Assembly (NCBI GenBank): GCA_050331475.1 | Contig: JBHJGU010000032.1 | Coordinates: forward strand, 1 to 64,000 | Reading direction: 5' to 3' | DNA: 64,000 nucleotides | Origin: JBHJGU01 sp050331475 | Lineage (GTDB): Bacteria; Pseudomonadota; Alphaproteobacteria; Caulobacterales; Maricaulaceae | Shown here: in pieces, positions 1-9,579 of the stretch | Layout of the letters: every line of letters starts with the position of its first letter | Position numbering within the stretch: position 1 is the first letter of the stretch | Program-made: the position numbers and the translations under genes | The notes under the pieces: generated by a model | Databases searched by the model: none | What the model was told of the DNA's origin: nothing | The model's input: only the letters and a program-made list of their open reading frames with translations

Positions 1-468
1 GTCAGCGGCTGGCGCGGGCTGGGCCGCGTCCGGGGTTGGGGCCGTTTGGGCTGCGGGCGCCGGCGGCTCGGCGGGGGCCGGCCCAACGGTCTCGGTCAGC
101 TGGGCGGCGGTGTCCGCGAACTGGGCCTCAAGCGCGGCGAAGTCGTCTTCGGTCGCGTTCGGGTTGGCGGCCGCGGCCGCGGTGGCCTGCAGGTCGCCCA
201 CCAGGGTGGCTGTGTCCTGCGCCGTGGCGGCGTTGACGTCCGCCTCGGTTTGAGCCGTCGTCACGGTCTCTTGCTGCGCGGCCGCGGCGGCTTGCGGCGG
301 TTGGGCGGCGACGTCGAGGGTGACGGCGGTTGGTTGCTCGGCAGGTTGCGCCGGGCTCGGCGCCGCGGGAACCGCGGGCTCGGCCGCCGGTTGCACCCCG
401 GCGGCGGGGTCGATCGTCTGGAGCTGGGTCAGCCCCGCGACGTTTGGGTTTACAGAACTCAGCGCCAT
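1..468 (-). CDS. Flagellin-like N-terminus, Ala/Pro/Gln-rich protein (partial)
   Basis: The frame is open from an ATG at 468 to the window edge, giving 156 codons with the C-terminus missing. It begins MALSSVNPNVAGLTQLQ, which resembles the start of alphaproteobacterial flagellins (MALNSINTN..ALxxLQ). The following 100 residues are instead low-complexity Ala/Pro/Gln/Thr with no flagellin D0 coiled-coil pattern that I can see. A purine-rich ribosome site (AAAAGGGG) lies about 8 bases upstream of the ATG. The opposite strand also carries long open frames here, but they lack a start with a ribosome site. The gene may be a disordered flagellum-associated or unknown protein. The similarity is short, so the assignment is tentative. 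Confidence 0.5.
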   Translation of the reverse strand, partial: MALSSVNPNVAGLTQLQTIDPAAGVQPAAEPAVPAAPSPAQPAEQPTAVTLDVAAQPPQAAAAAQQETVTTAQTEADVNAATAQDTATLVGDLQATAAAAANPNATEDDFAALEAQFADTAAQLTETVGPAPAEPPAPAAQTAPTPDAAQPAPAAD

Positions 469-819
469 ACTGCGCCCCTTTTCGACTGGTTTTTCCAGGA
501 ACGCCGCGTTCGGCGACGTCGACGCGGAAAGGAGCAAGCGGGGCGCCAGGTGAGCGCCCCAGCTGGGCGAGGCGCTGCAATTCGGGCTAACGCGCTGAGT
601 GCAAACCCCACTCTTTCGTGACAATCGCGGCTGTATCGTGAAGCGGCAAAAATTGCCCAAATAGGCTCGGTAAAATTTACCGATGGGTCAAAACGATGCC
701 TAATAGAGAATAAATACAAGAAAACATTAAAGAAAATGACGCGCATTCACGGCGTCGGCGAAATCGTCCAAAACAGCGTGAGCCTGCGAGCGAAAGCCCG
801 CTTTTATAAAAGGTGTCGC
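469..819. other. Intergenic region with a perfect 7-1-7 inverted repeat
   Basis: This 350-base stretch separates the leftward flagellin-like gene from the rightward methyltransferase gene. The half nearer 468 is GC-rich. Positions 620-735 are AT-rich and promoter-like. A perfect inverted repeat CGGTAAA-A-TTTACCG lies at 668-682 and could be a regulator site. An ATG at 736 would extend the methyltransferase frame, but I prefer the GTG at 820. Confidence 0.45.
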
Positions 820-1632
820 GTGGCTCTGATCCCAATTACCACCCCCGACGATCCGCGGATCGCAGTTTATCGGTCGGTTCGCGAGCGCGACCTGATCGGC
901 CGCCACGGCCGGTTCATCGCCGAGAGCGCGCGGGTGGTGGCGCGCCTGTTTCAAAGCCCGCTTCACACCGCGGAAAGTGTTCTGTTGTCTGAAAGCCAGG
1001 CGCGCGCAAAGCCCGATCTGCTCGCCCAGGCCGCAGCAGCCGGCGTGCCGGTCTATGTCTGTGCGCAATCCGTGATGGACGCGGTCGCGGGGTTTCCGGT
1101 GCATCGGGGCGTGTTGGCGGCGGGGCTGCGCGGGGCTGACCCAACGCTGGGCGAACTCTGCGCGCGCACACCGCTTGGGCGACCCATCGTGGCGCTGGTC
1201 GGCTTGTCGGATGCGGATAATGTCGGCGCCATTGCGCGCCATGCGGCGTGTTTCGGGGCGGGCGCACTAGTACTGGACGCGCAATGCTGCGACCCGCTTT
1301 ACCGCAAAGCGATCCGTGTGTCCGCCGGAACGGTTCTGAGCTTGCCCATGGCGCGGGTTGGACAGGGGCCCGAGGCGCTGCTCGACGGGTTAGAAGCCGC
1401 GGGCTACGTCCCTTGGGCCCTAACGCCGCAGGCCGCCATCCCGATCCGAGGCGCGCCGGTACCTGATCGGTTGGCGCTGCTGCTGGGGGCGGAGGGGACA
1501 GGCTTGCCAGCCGATGTCCTCGCCCGGTGTGAGGGGCGCGCCATCCCTATGGCGGCGGGCGCGGACAGCCTGAACGTCGCCACCGCCGCCGCGATCGCGC
1601 TTTATGAGATCGCCCAGGGGCGCGCCGCTTGA
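820..1632 (+). CDS. TrmH/SpoU-family RNA 2'-O-methyltransferase
   Basis: This is a 270-residue SPOUT-fold methyltransferase that probably transfers methyl from SAM to a ribose 2'-OH in rRNA or tRNA. The three SpoU motifs are in order: NVGAIARHA near residue 132, LLLGAEGTGLP near 218 and IPMAAGADSLNVATAAAIALYE-type motif 3 near 237 onwards. An N-terminal substrate-binding domain (residues 1-110, GRFIAES) is typical of the RlmB/TrmH group. I choose the GTG at 820 because AAAGGTG sits just upstream and the protein then starts like relatives (ITxPDDPRIAxYRxVRERDL). An ATG at 736 is in frame but would add a non-conserved 28-residue leader. The exact RNA target cannot be told. The next gene follows closely on the same strand. 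Confidence 0.88.
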   Translation: MALIPITTPDDPRIAVYRSVRERDLIGRHGRFIAESARVVARLFQSPLHTAESVLLSESQARAKPDLLAQAAAAGVPVYVCAQSVMDAVAGFPVHRGVLAAGLRGADPTLGELCARTPLGRPIVALVGLSDADNVGAIARHAACFGAGALVLDAQCCDPLYRKAIRVSAGTVLSLPMARVGQGPEALLDGLEAAGYVPWALTPQAAIPIRGAPVPDRLALLLGAEGTGLPADVLARCEGRAIPMAAGADSLNVATAAAIALYEIAQGRAA

Positions 1633-1664
1633 CCGACGGGCGCGCGCGGCTACCTCCGGCCGCC

Positions 1665-2405
1665 ATGGACACGCGACTCTCTTCTTTTGGACCGGACGCG
1701 CAAATCCTGGTGGTGGGGGCTAGCGGTGGGCTAGGTTCAGCCTTCATCAGGCAGTTGGCGGGGGACGCGCGCGTGGGGCGGGTCTACTCCTGGTCGCGCC
1801 AACCGATCGATCCGCCGTTTGGGGTGGAGGCCCGCGCCGATGTCGACATTACCGAGGCCGCGAGCGTCGCCGCCGCCGCGGAGGCCCTGCCCGATCGGCT
1901 CGATTTGGTGGTGACGGCGAGCGGGGTGCTCCATGGCGCGGACTTCGCGCCGGAGAAGTCCTGGCGCATGCTCGACGCTAAGGCGATGGCCCAGGTCTAC
2001 GCGGTCAACACGATCGGTCCCGCAATCGTCGCGAAATATACGTTGGATCGGCTTCGAAAGGACCGCAAAGCGGTGTTCGCCGCTTTGTCCGCCCGGGTGG
2101 GCTCAATCTCGGACAATCGGTTGGGCGGCTGGCACGCCTATCGGGCGTCGAAGGCGGCGCTCAACATGGTGCTGAAGAATTTTTCCATTGAATTGGCGCG
2201 TAAAAACAAAACCGCGGTTGTGCTGGGCCTGCATCCCGGCACGGTGGACAGCGCGCTTTCCGAACCGTTTCAAGGCAACGTGCCCGAGGGCAAGTTGTTC
2301 ACCCCCGATTATTCCGCTGACCGCCTGCTTTCTGTGATCAACGCGCTGGGCCCCGAAGCCTCAGGCCAGGTCTATGATTGGGCGGGGGAGCGGGTGGAGG
2401 CCTGA
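1665..2405 (+). CDS. SDR-family oxidoreductase (C-factor-like)
   Basis: This is a 246-residue short-chain dehydrogenase/reductase. The dinucleotide-binding glycine motif GASGGLG is at residues 18-24, and the catalytic YRASKAAL (Tyr and Lys four apart) is near 160. The overall length and spacing resemble the CsgA/C-factor-like SDRs, and the C-terminal part (GLHPGTVDSALSEPF) is typical of that subgroup. The substrate is unknown. A TTG at 1629 would overlap the methyltransferase stop and extend the protein by 12 residues, but the ATG at 1665 gives a normal N-terminus. It is probably cotranscribed with the upstream methyltransferase. Confidence 0.85.
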   Translation: MDTRLSSFGPDAQILVVGASGGLGSAFIRQLAGDARVGRVYSWSRQPIDPPFGVEARADVDITEAASVAAAAEALPDRLDLVVTASGVLHGADFAPEKSWRMLDAKAMAQVYAVNTIGPAIVAKYTLDRLRKDRKAVFAALSARVGSISDNRLGGWHAYRASKAALNMVLKNFSIELARKNKTAVVLGLHPGTVDSALSEPFQGNVPEGKLFTPDYSADRLLSVINALGPEASGQVYDWAGERVEA

Positions 2406-2429
2406 GCGCGGTCGCCAGACGGCGCGAGC

Positions 2430-2516
2430 TCCGCGCATGTGCGGCGCGTATTCATCTTGATCGCCGTGTTCAAGAAACTTTGTTGTTCGCCGCGGGGGTG
2501 ACTGCGCATCAATCAG
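2430..2516 (-). pseudogene. Remnant of a DUF5615 (PIN-like) toxin N-terminus
   Basis: Immediately after, and overlapping the end of, the DUF433 antitoxin, the leftward strand reads VLIDAQSPPRRTTKFLEHG in one frame. This matches the beginning of DUF5615 PIN-like toxins (FLIDAQLPPxLxxFLxxxGH), the usual partner of DUF433. There is no start codon in frame, since a stop lies five codons upstream. The similarity dies out within about 30 codons, before the SDR gene. The toxin therefore survives only as a fragment. The assignment rests on a short match plus the expected position. Confidence 0.45.
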
Positions 2517-2772
2517 AACTGGCGCCGCTTAACCAGCCGCTTGGGAGGGCCTGGGAGGGCCAGTTCTGGGTGTGTATCTTTTGCTGGCGTTCGACATCGC
2601 GTAGCGCATCGGCGGTCAGATATGGGTAGTCCGACAGAATGTCTTGGTGGGATAGTCCCGATTTCAGCAAATCCACCACGTCGCTCGAACGCATACGCGT
2701 GCCTTTAATTGTTGGCTTTCCACCGCAAATATGGGGGTATGAGACAATATTGGGGAATTCTTTTTGGCTCAT
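2509..2772 (-). CDS. DUF433 antitoxin-like protein
   Basis: This 87-residue protein carries the DUF433 signature, PHICGGKPTIKGTRMRSSDVV near residues 13-33 followed by GLSHQDILSDYPYLTADAL. DUF433 proteins are winged-helix antitoxins that normally pair with DUF5615 PIN-like toxins encoded just downstream. Here only a toxin fragment follows. The C-terminal tail from about residue 66 (WPSQALPSGWLSGASSD) is not family-like and may be readthrough into degraded sequence. The ATG at 2772 is preceded by AAGGGGA. The start region is tandemly duplicated (see the repeat at 2764-2809), which creates a seven-residue upstream frame whose TAA overlaps this ATG. Base composition is lower in GC than in neighbouring genes. 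Confidence 0.72.
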   Translation of the reverse strand: MSQKEFPNIVSYPHICGGKPTIKGTRMRSSDVVDLLKSGLSHQDILSDYPYLTADALRDVERQQKIHTQNWPSQALPSGWLSGASSD

Positions 2773-2809
2773 TACAGTCCCCTTAATTGGCTCATTACAG
2801 TCCCCTTAA
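2764..2809. repeat. Perfect tandem 23-bp duplication of a ribosome-site/start region
   Basis: Two identical 23-base units lie at 2764-2786 and 2787-2809. Each unit, read leftward, holds the ribosome site AAGGGGA and the start ATGAGCCAA. The outer copy (ATG at 2795) makes a mini-frame MSQLRGL whose TAA at 2774-2772 overlaps the ATG of the DUF433 gene (TAATG). A translational-coupling leader has thus been created by duplication. Confidence 0.85.
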
Positions 2810-2838
2810 ACGGCTTGGGCCGTCTGGCAGAAACCATC

Positions 2839-2869
2839 ATTATATATTATCCTAGTGCTTTTCTCTCAA
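2839..2869 (-). promoter_or_regulatory. Candidate sigma-70 promoter of the DUF433 gene
   Basis: Read leftward there is TTGAGA (2869-2864) and TATAAT (2844-2839) separated by 19 bases inside an AT-rich island that stands out from the GC-rich surroundings. The spacing is slightly long. The leader to the first ATG at 2795 would be about 40 bases. Confidence 0.45.
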
Positions 2870-3073
2870 GACGGTCAATGCGTTGACGGGGCGGATCGGT
2901 GGATTGATCGGAACGTTCGCGGGGCTCCATCAATGCGCGCGCTTTAGAGCGCCTGGCCATACCTATCGACCCCGCGCGTCACTCCCATGGTCGCAGCGAT
3001 GACGGCAAAGCCCGCGACCGCGCCCCAGACGCGCGCGTCATCGCCGGCGCTGAACCGCGCAAACGCTCGCTCG

Positions 3074-4423
3074 CTAAACTTCCAAATCCGCAAAAAACCG
3101 GTCCGCCTGCGCGCTCAAAAGCAGCGACACCAAGGTGCGCAATTCGTTCGTCGTCGAGGCGGCGCGCAGGGTGAACAATTGCAGCAAGCGCAAGGACACC
3201 CAAATCCCGCCCTTTTCGAAGCGGGGCGCCGCTTCGGCCTCGGGCGCCCATAAGACCCGGTATCGCGCCATGCATTTAAAGAACCGGGCGCCCTCGTCGC
3301 TTTGGGTGATTTCGACCACACATTGGGTCGTCTTTGAGCGAACGAGATGTTCGACGGCCTCTGCGTTGGCCCGTCCGCTGTAATACGATGGTCCGAATTC
3401 CCGGCGAACGCCGAAGCCGGGCTCCGAACACGGTCGCAGGAGCACTTCGACGCCTTCGTCCTTGTTCGGTCGCACCAGCAAGACGCATTCACTGGTTTGC
3501 GTGTCGGTGATGATAGGCTGACGCCAACGGGCCACTTCGCGATCGGCTGCGGAAACGTCGATGAACCCGACGCCAACGCCGTGGGACTCCGGCGCGAGGC
3601 CGTTTTCGCTCCAGCACCAGCCCGGTAGGGCGTCAAGCGGGACAAAATCGCAGCGAACCGTCGCGTCAGGCCCTTGAGCGAGTTGATTAAAGTATTTGGG
3701 CGGAAGCGCCGGCCCAAACGTATGCGCGCGCGCGAAGGACCGCATCAGAGCGGCCGACCGAAACAAGGGCGCGCCCGCGCACAATAAGCTCCAAGGCGCG
3801 CTGGCGATGACCGAGCGCGCGTCGGTGTTGATAAACGAGTCCGCGGCTAAGGCCTCGCGCACGGCCTGTGCGCTCGCCCAGATCCAGCGCAGTTCGCCGT
3901 CTGCGGGCGGTGTCCAATCGGGGGGAACGGCGATAATGCTGTTTCGGTTGAGTTTCCAAAGAAACCGGGTCCCCTGTTCGGAATGCGGCGCATCGGAGAA
4001 GCGCGCCTTTGAGGTCTCAAACTCGTGTAAAAACGGCGTCGGCTGGCCTTGATGCACCCGCTTATAATTGCTGCGGGTCGCTTGGATGGACGGCGCAATC
4101 TGAGTGCCGCCCACATTGCCCGGCTCGGTTTTCGCCTGCAGCAGCCATTCAACATCGCCCGCGCCGCGGGGGCGGACGATAAAGCCCTGCCAGGCGACTT
4201 CTGGTTGGTCGATCAGGGGTAGATAGACGGGCGCGTGTCCGTCACTGTGGGGGACCGCCCGGACCCCGCGGATCGCGAAGAACCGACCGGATGCATGGTG
4301 TAAGCCGCCCTCGCGTAACGTCCAGGGCGCACAATCGCTCAAGCCGATCGTCTCGATCTGGAGTTGGCTGGCGGCGCGCGCCGCGTCGAGCCACGCGCGC
4401 ACCGTTTCGATGGACGCGCTCAT
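3074..4423 (-). CDS. NDP-hexose 2,3-dehydratase family protein
   Basis: This 449-residue protein belongs to the family that removes water across C2-C3 of NDP-4-keto-6-deoxyhexoses, the first step to 2-deoxysugars (TylX3/EvaA/SpnO type). The duplicated fold is visible. The first half has HHASGRFFAIRGVR near residue 42, QPEVAWQGFIVRPR near 73, QAKTEPGNVGGTQIAP near 96, QATRSNYKRVHQG near 114 and SEQGTRFLWKLNRN near 148. The second half, from about 240, repeats the pattern more loosely (RWRQPIITD, SDEGARFFKCMARY). The gene overlaps the upstream glycosyltransferase by four bases (ATGA), so the two are coupled. The other deoxysugar genes (ketoreductase, aminotransferase) are not nearby. This family is unusual in the core of an alphaproteobacterial chromosome. 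Confidence 0.82.
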   Translation of the reverse strand: MSASIETVRAWLDAARAASQLQIETIGLSDCAPWTLREGGLHHASGRFFAIRGVRAVPHSDGHAPVYLPLIDQPEVAWQGFIVRPRGAGDVEWLLQAKTEPGNVGGTQIAPSIQATRSNYKRVHQGQPTPFLHEFETSKARFSDAPHSEQGTRFLWKLNRNSIIAVPPDWTPPADGELRWIWASAQAVREALAADSFINTDARSVIASAPWSLLCAGAPLFRSAALMRSFARAHTFGPALPPKYFNQLAQGPDATVRCDFVPLDALPGWCWSENGLAPESHGVGVGFIDVSAADREVARWRQPIITDTQTSECVLLVRPNKDEGVEVLLRPCSEPGFGVRREFGPSYYSGRANAEAVEHLVRSKTTQCVVEITQSDEGARFFKCMARYRVLWAPEAEAAPRFEKGGIWVSLRLLQLFTLRAASTTNELRTLVSLLLSAQADRFFADLEV

Positions 4424-5427
4424 AACCGCGCCCTCACCGCGGCGATCACGGCGTCAAGGTCGGGCGGTTGGAAGACGGCGTCTCCGCTTAGCCGTCGGGT
4501 CAGCTCCTCCAGCGGGCGACCCGCTTTTCGCCCACTGGCGATGAACGCCAACTCGACGGCGTCCAGGCCCGTGGTTTCATAAGCGTCCCCCCAATGGCGC
4601 GACATCGGAAACAGCTCCGCGCTCAGATCGAGCGCCATCCCCAGATGCGTGGCGAGCCAGACGTCCTGTTCGATATCCTCTAACAGGCCCGTCACATCGC
4701 CGGCCTCGATCTGCTGCAACCAGGTTTCCGCAAACTCGCCCGAGAGCGCGTAGATGGGCGGCGCGGTCTCGTTTTTCGCCGCCAACACGGTCATCCAATC
4801 GTTTAAGACCGTCACCACCGGGTCAGCGTGTAGCACGCACCCCGCGTCCAATAGGCGTTTCACGTAGTCTCTTAACGGGCGGAGCGTTGCAGCGTTGGAC
4901 AACCGGAACGGGCCCACGCGGTTCAAAAGGCTCCGCCGCGCCACCCAGGTGCTGGTGGGCTCCAAATAGCGCGAGGTCCCGCAATACGCGTCGGCGAGGG
5001 TACGGTTCAAAGGCGAGACGGTGGTGAAAAACGCGCGGTCAGTGCGCGGCCCGCGGTTCTGGAACGCCGCCGCCCGCGTCCAAACCATGTCTGCATCCGT
5101 GGTTTCAAGCGCCCTAAGCGCCGTCTCCAAATGGTTGGGCAACCAGTAGTCGTCATGGTTCAGGAACGCGACGAACTCGGTTTCCGCGAGCGCCATGCCT
5201 ACGGAGTTCGGCCCCGCTTGTTCACCGAACCGTTCGGGCAGATTGATCATGGTGATCCGAGGATCGTCGAACGCGGCGACCCGCGCTTCGGTGTCGTCGG
5301 TGCAATGATCCCCGATCACCCAGAGCAACCAGTCCTCGCGCGTTTGCGCGCGCACGGTCCGGATCACCCGAGACAGCATTTCCGCCCGGTTATAGGTCGA
5401 CAGCAGGATCGTTACGGCGGGGGGCAC
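4420..5427 (-). CDS. GT2-family glycosyltransferase
   Basis: This 335-residue GT-A fold enzyme is likely to transfer a sugar from a nucleotide donor during surface glycan assembly. The N-terminus VTILLSTYNRAEML (residues 4-17) is the nucleotide-binding start of family 2. GDHCTDDT near 39 and NHDDYWLP near 94, which contains the metal-binding acidic pair, complete the GT-A core. No membrane segments are seen. The C-terminal 130 residues are not recognised. Its stop overlaps the start of the hexose 2,3-dehydratase gene, which suggests that the transferred sugar may be the deoxysugar made by that enzyme. That link is inference. Confidence 0.82.
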   Translation of the reverse strand: MPPAVTILLSTYNRAEMLSRVIRTVRAQTREDWLLWVIGDHCTDDTEARVAAFDDPRITMINLPERFGEQAGPNSVGMALAETEFVAFLNHDDYWLPNHLETALRALETTDADMVWTRAAAFQNRGPRTDRAFFTTVSPLNRTLADAYCGTSRYLEPTSTWVARRSLLNRVGPFRLSNAATLRPLRDYVKRLLDAGCVLHADPVVTVLNDWMTVLAAKNETAPPIYALSGEFAETWLQQIEAGDVTGLLEDIEQDVWLATHLGMALDLSAELFPMSRHWGDAYETTGLDAVELAFIASGRKAGRPLEELTRRLSGDAVFQPPDLDAVIAAVRARL

Positions 5428-5645
5428 GGGTGGACGCGGTCTCCGGTGGGCTTGAGTAGTGAAGAACCACGAGCCGGCGGCTGGCGCTTAAAGCCGACTG
5501 GATCGTTGCGGTTGTCGTTTAAACAGGCTTAGCAAATTTTATCTGCGAGTGCGCGTAACTTTGATTTCTTATCAAATTTCCGCGCCCCTATTCGAATGCT
5601 TTTTTTCTACGTTAATCTATGGTTGTGCGGTCGAGGGGCGAACCT

Positions 5646-5981
5646 ATGAAGCAGGTTATTAATTGGTTAAACGAAAAGTATCCGATGGCGACCTGCCCCG
5701 CCTGTCACTAGGAAACGAAATTTTGGCATTGGCTTAATCCATTATGGGGAAAGAAAATACGCTGTCCTTCATGTAAAACAAAGCTAAAAGTTGTCGACAC
5801 AAAGCGGCGTACATGGTTGAGCATCATCGGTGTAGTCGTTTTTTTGACATTGTATCGCGCCGGTATTTTATGGCCGTTCGGGTGGATATTGCTCGTTTTC
5901 GTTTTGATGCTGATTGCTCGCCTTGATGGGGGTAGTCGCCAACTGTTGTTGCGATTGGAAGAAGAGGTGTTGAGTCGCTAA
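5646..5981 (+). pseudogene. Zinc-ribbon small membrane protein with in-frame TAG
   Basis: The 112-codon frame starts MKQVINWLNEKYPMATCPACH, then has TAG at 5709-5711. It continues without another stop through CPSCKTKLKV and two hydrophobic segments (SIIGVVVFLTLY and WPFGWILLVFVLMLI) to TAA at 5981. The two CPxC pairs would form one zinc ribbon, so the TAG falls between its two halves. CAG (Gln) to TAG is the simplest explanation. GC content is well below the local average. The function is unknown. The frame is counted as broken unless the base is a sequencing error or the codon is read through. Confidence 0.6.
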
Positions 5982-6163
5982 CTGGGGATGGCGGACGGTG
6001 CTGAAAAGAAAGCGCTACCGTTCTGGCGTTCGGCGAGACGAGCACGGCGGCGTCGACAAACCGGGTGGCGCTGGAGCGCCTTTGCCAAACCTTAATGACT
6101 TGATCGACGAGGCGAAGGCGAGCGGTTTGGGGAGACGCCCTGAGCGCGAGGCCAACGCGCCCC
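5982..6163. other. Unassigned stretch in the accessory patch
   Basis: Between the broken zinc-ribbon gene and the thiC-tail copy there is no frame with convincing codon use or a ribosome site. Overlapping frames exist on both strands but match nothing I recognise. Confidence 0.3.
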
Positions 6164-6253
6164 CTACAACACCGCACTCGCCTTTTTCTGGGTTTCGGGG
6201 TCGAGATAGATCTCCCCGTCCAGCGCTTTAAACTCTTTGGCTTTCTGTGCCAT
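6164..6253 (-). pseudogene. Second copy of the thiC 3' end
   Basis: Leftward, this encodes 29 residues ending [16 protein letters not shown] and TAG. The true ThiC C-terminus at 6784 ends [16 protein letters not shown]. About 35 bases in the middle are identical between the copies, with scattered differences on either side. The two copies lie in direct orientation about 620 bp apart and bracket a low-GC patch with one accessory gene. This is what insertion at the 3' end of thiC by an element carrying its own gene tail would leave. No integrase gene is present. Confidence 0.65.
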
Positions 6254-6339
6254 GTCATTGGGGGGTTAAGTCTGATAAATAAACGACACCGACACGGTAC
6301 ACAGTTTTATCAAATCGTAAGTATCGCTTCCTGAAGAAT

Positions 6340-6759
6340 TTACGGTGGTGGTGCCCAAAGACGTGTCGAAAATGTATCGGCTTTGTCACGTGGAGTTACG
6401 CCAATATCTTTCCTTATCAGTAACATAAGATTTTTGAGCTTCTCATCGTGATCTTGCTGTGTACCTTTGTAGCATACCCGCGAACAATCTTGATATTCAT
6501 GCAAAGCATTTAAAACATCCTGCGGTGCAAACAGCATAAGATTATTAGTGGCTCTGCAAAATGCGACTTTATTTTCAATGTTCATTTTGTCTATAATAAT
6601 TGTGGTTAAGGATTGTATAAACTCCTCATAGTGTTTAAGTTTAACCTGACGCCATTCAGCCTCACGCTCCCGTCGTTTGGTAAAAAAGTATGCAGTAGCC
6701 GCGATCACAACCCCCACAGGGATTGGTGCGAACTCGGATATGACCAGGCCGATATCCAT
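6340..6759 (-). CDS. Small membrane-anchored accessory protein, unknown
   Basis: This 139-residue protein has one N-terminal membrane segment (residues 8-27, SEFAPIPVGVVIAATAYFF), then a basic stretch (TKRREREAEW) and a helical cytoplasmic domain (HYEEFIQSLTTI, NLMLFAPQDVLNALHEYQ, DEKLKNLMLLIRKDIGV). Similar one-TM, helix-rich orphans are common as accessory genes in proteobacteria, but I cannot name a function. It is AT-rich compared with its neighbours and sits between the two thiC-tail copies, which supports horizontal acquisition. The last eight residues (RLWAPPP region) may be non-native. Confidence 0.6.
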   Translation of the reverse strand: MDIGLVISEFAPIPVGVVIAATAYFFTKRREREAEWRQVKLKHYEEFIQSLTTIIIDKMNIENKVAFCRATNNLMLFAPQDVLNALHEYQDCSRVCYKGTQQDHDEKLKNLMLLIRKDIGVTPRDKADTFSTRLWAPPP

Positions 6760-6783
6760 TAAGAACCCTTGTTTCAGGCTTTC

Positions 6784-8708
<1,925 letters not shown>

Positions 8709-9563
8709 TTAGGCGGCGGCTAGCGGGGTTGCGGCTAGCGGATAGCGGTTGCGGCGAAAGCGCTCTGGGATCAGCGTCGGCGCGCGGGGCAATTGGGCCT
8801 CCACCCGGGCGATCCAGGCGCGCACGGCTGGCTTGGCCATAAAGGCGTCAAAGGCGAGCCCGCCGGTGACGGCCGTGAGCCACAGCCGGGCGTAAACGGA
8901 GAGGTCGGCCAGCGTGGGGCGGGGCTGCGCCGCGAGGAACGGGCCCTCTCCCAAATAGCTCAGGAATTCTTGCACATGGCGGGCGCGGACCCAGGCCATC
9001 GGCTCTTCGCGCGGGCGGCTGGCCACGATGCGTCGGATAAAGCCCGCCCGGCGCAGCAAAATCGGCCATAACGGCGTTGTCCAGCTCGGTACGCCGGAGG
9101 TCGCCTTGACAATCGCGCCCAGCCGCCAGCCGCGGGTGAGCCAGCTTGTGGCGGTTTCGGAGTCGAAAATCGAGCGGAACGTATAGTGGATCAGCTCGTC
9201 ATCGACCCAGCGGACGATTTCCAACACCCGGCCGCGCGCGGCGCGGTCGCTGGGCAAGAGCGGGGGCTCGGGGAACACATCGTCCAGCCAACAGCCTAAG
9301 TCGGTCGACTCAATCCGTGCGGTCTCGCCGATGCTCAGCACTGGCACTTGGCGAAACCCGAACGGTTTGATCTCGCCCTTGCGGACGGGATCCACATAGA
9401 CCGTGTCAAACGCGATGTTTTTGTAGAGGCAGTAGAAATAGACTTTCGCGCCATAGGGGCTGGTGGCGTAAGTGAAAAGTTTCACGCAGGAGCGCTCCAC
9501 GGCTTGGACCGCAGATGACGCTCCCGATTGAGACGCAGCTAAGGCCGCGGCCGTTCCCGTCAT
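8709..9563 (-). CDS. Glutathione S-transferase-like protein under a TPP riboswitch
   Basis: This is a 284-residue GST-fold protein. A thioredoxin-like N-terminal domain starts at about residue 27 (VKLFTYATSPYGAKVYFYCLY) with the cis-Pro motif QVPVLSI and the glutathione-contact ESTDLGCWLDD. The helical C-terminal domain has LADLSVYARLWL. The usual catalytic Ser/Cys position is S in TSPYG. The first 26 residues from ATG 9563 are low-complexity. A GTG at 9485 with GGAGCG upstream would start exactly at the domain and may be the real start. It lies between the TPP riboswitch and thiC, so a thiamine-linked role is implied by position only. The substrate is unknown. Confidence 0.75.
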   Translation of the reverse strand: MTGTAAALAASQSGASSAVQAVERSCVKLFTYATSPYGAKVYFYCLYKNIAFDTVYVDPVRKGEIKPFGFRQVPVLSIGETARIESTDLGCWLDDVFPEPPLLPSDRAARGRVLEIVRWVDDELIHYTFRSIFDSETATSWLTRGWRLGAIVKATSGVPSWTTPLWPILLRRAGFIRRIVASRPREEPMAWVRARHVQEFLSYLGEGPFLAAQPRPTLADLSVYARLWLTAVTGGLAFDAFMAKPAVRAWIARVEAQLPRAPTLIPERFRRNRYPLAATPLAAA

Positions 9564-9579
9564 GTTTCCGCCCGTCCCT

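Noticed and set aside
5824..6258. 144-residue leftward frame over the zinc-ribbon gene and the thiC-tail copy
   Set aside because: It is Arg-rich with poor codon use and runs antisense to the zinc-ribbon frame. Only the last 29 codons in another frame are meaningful.
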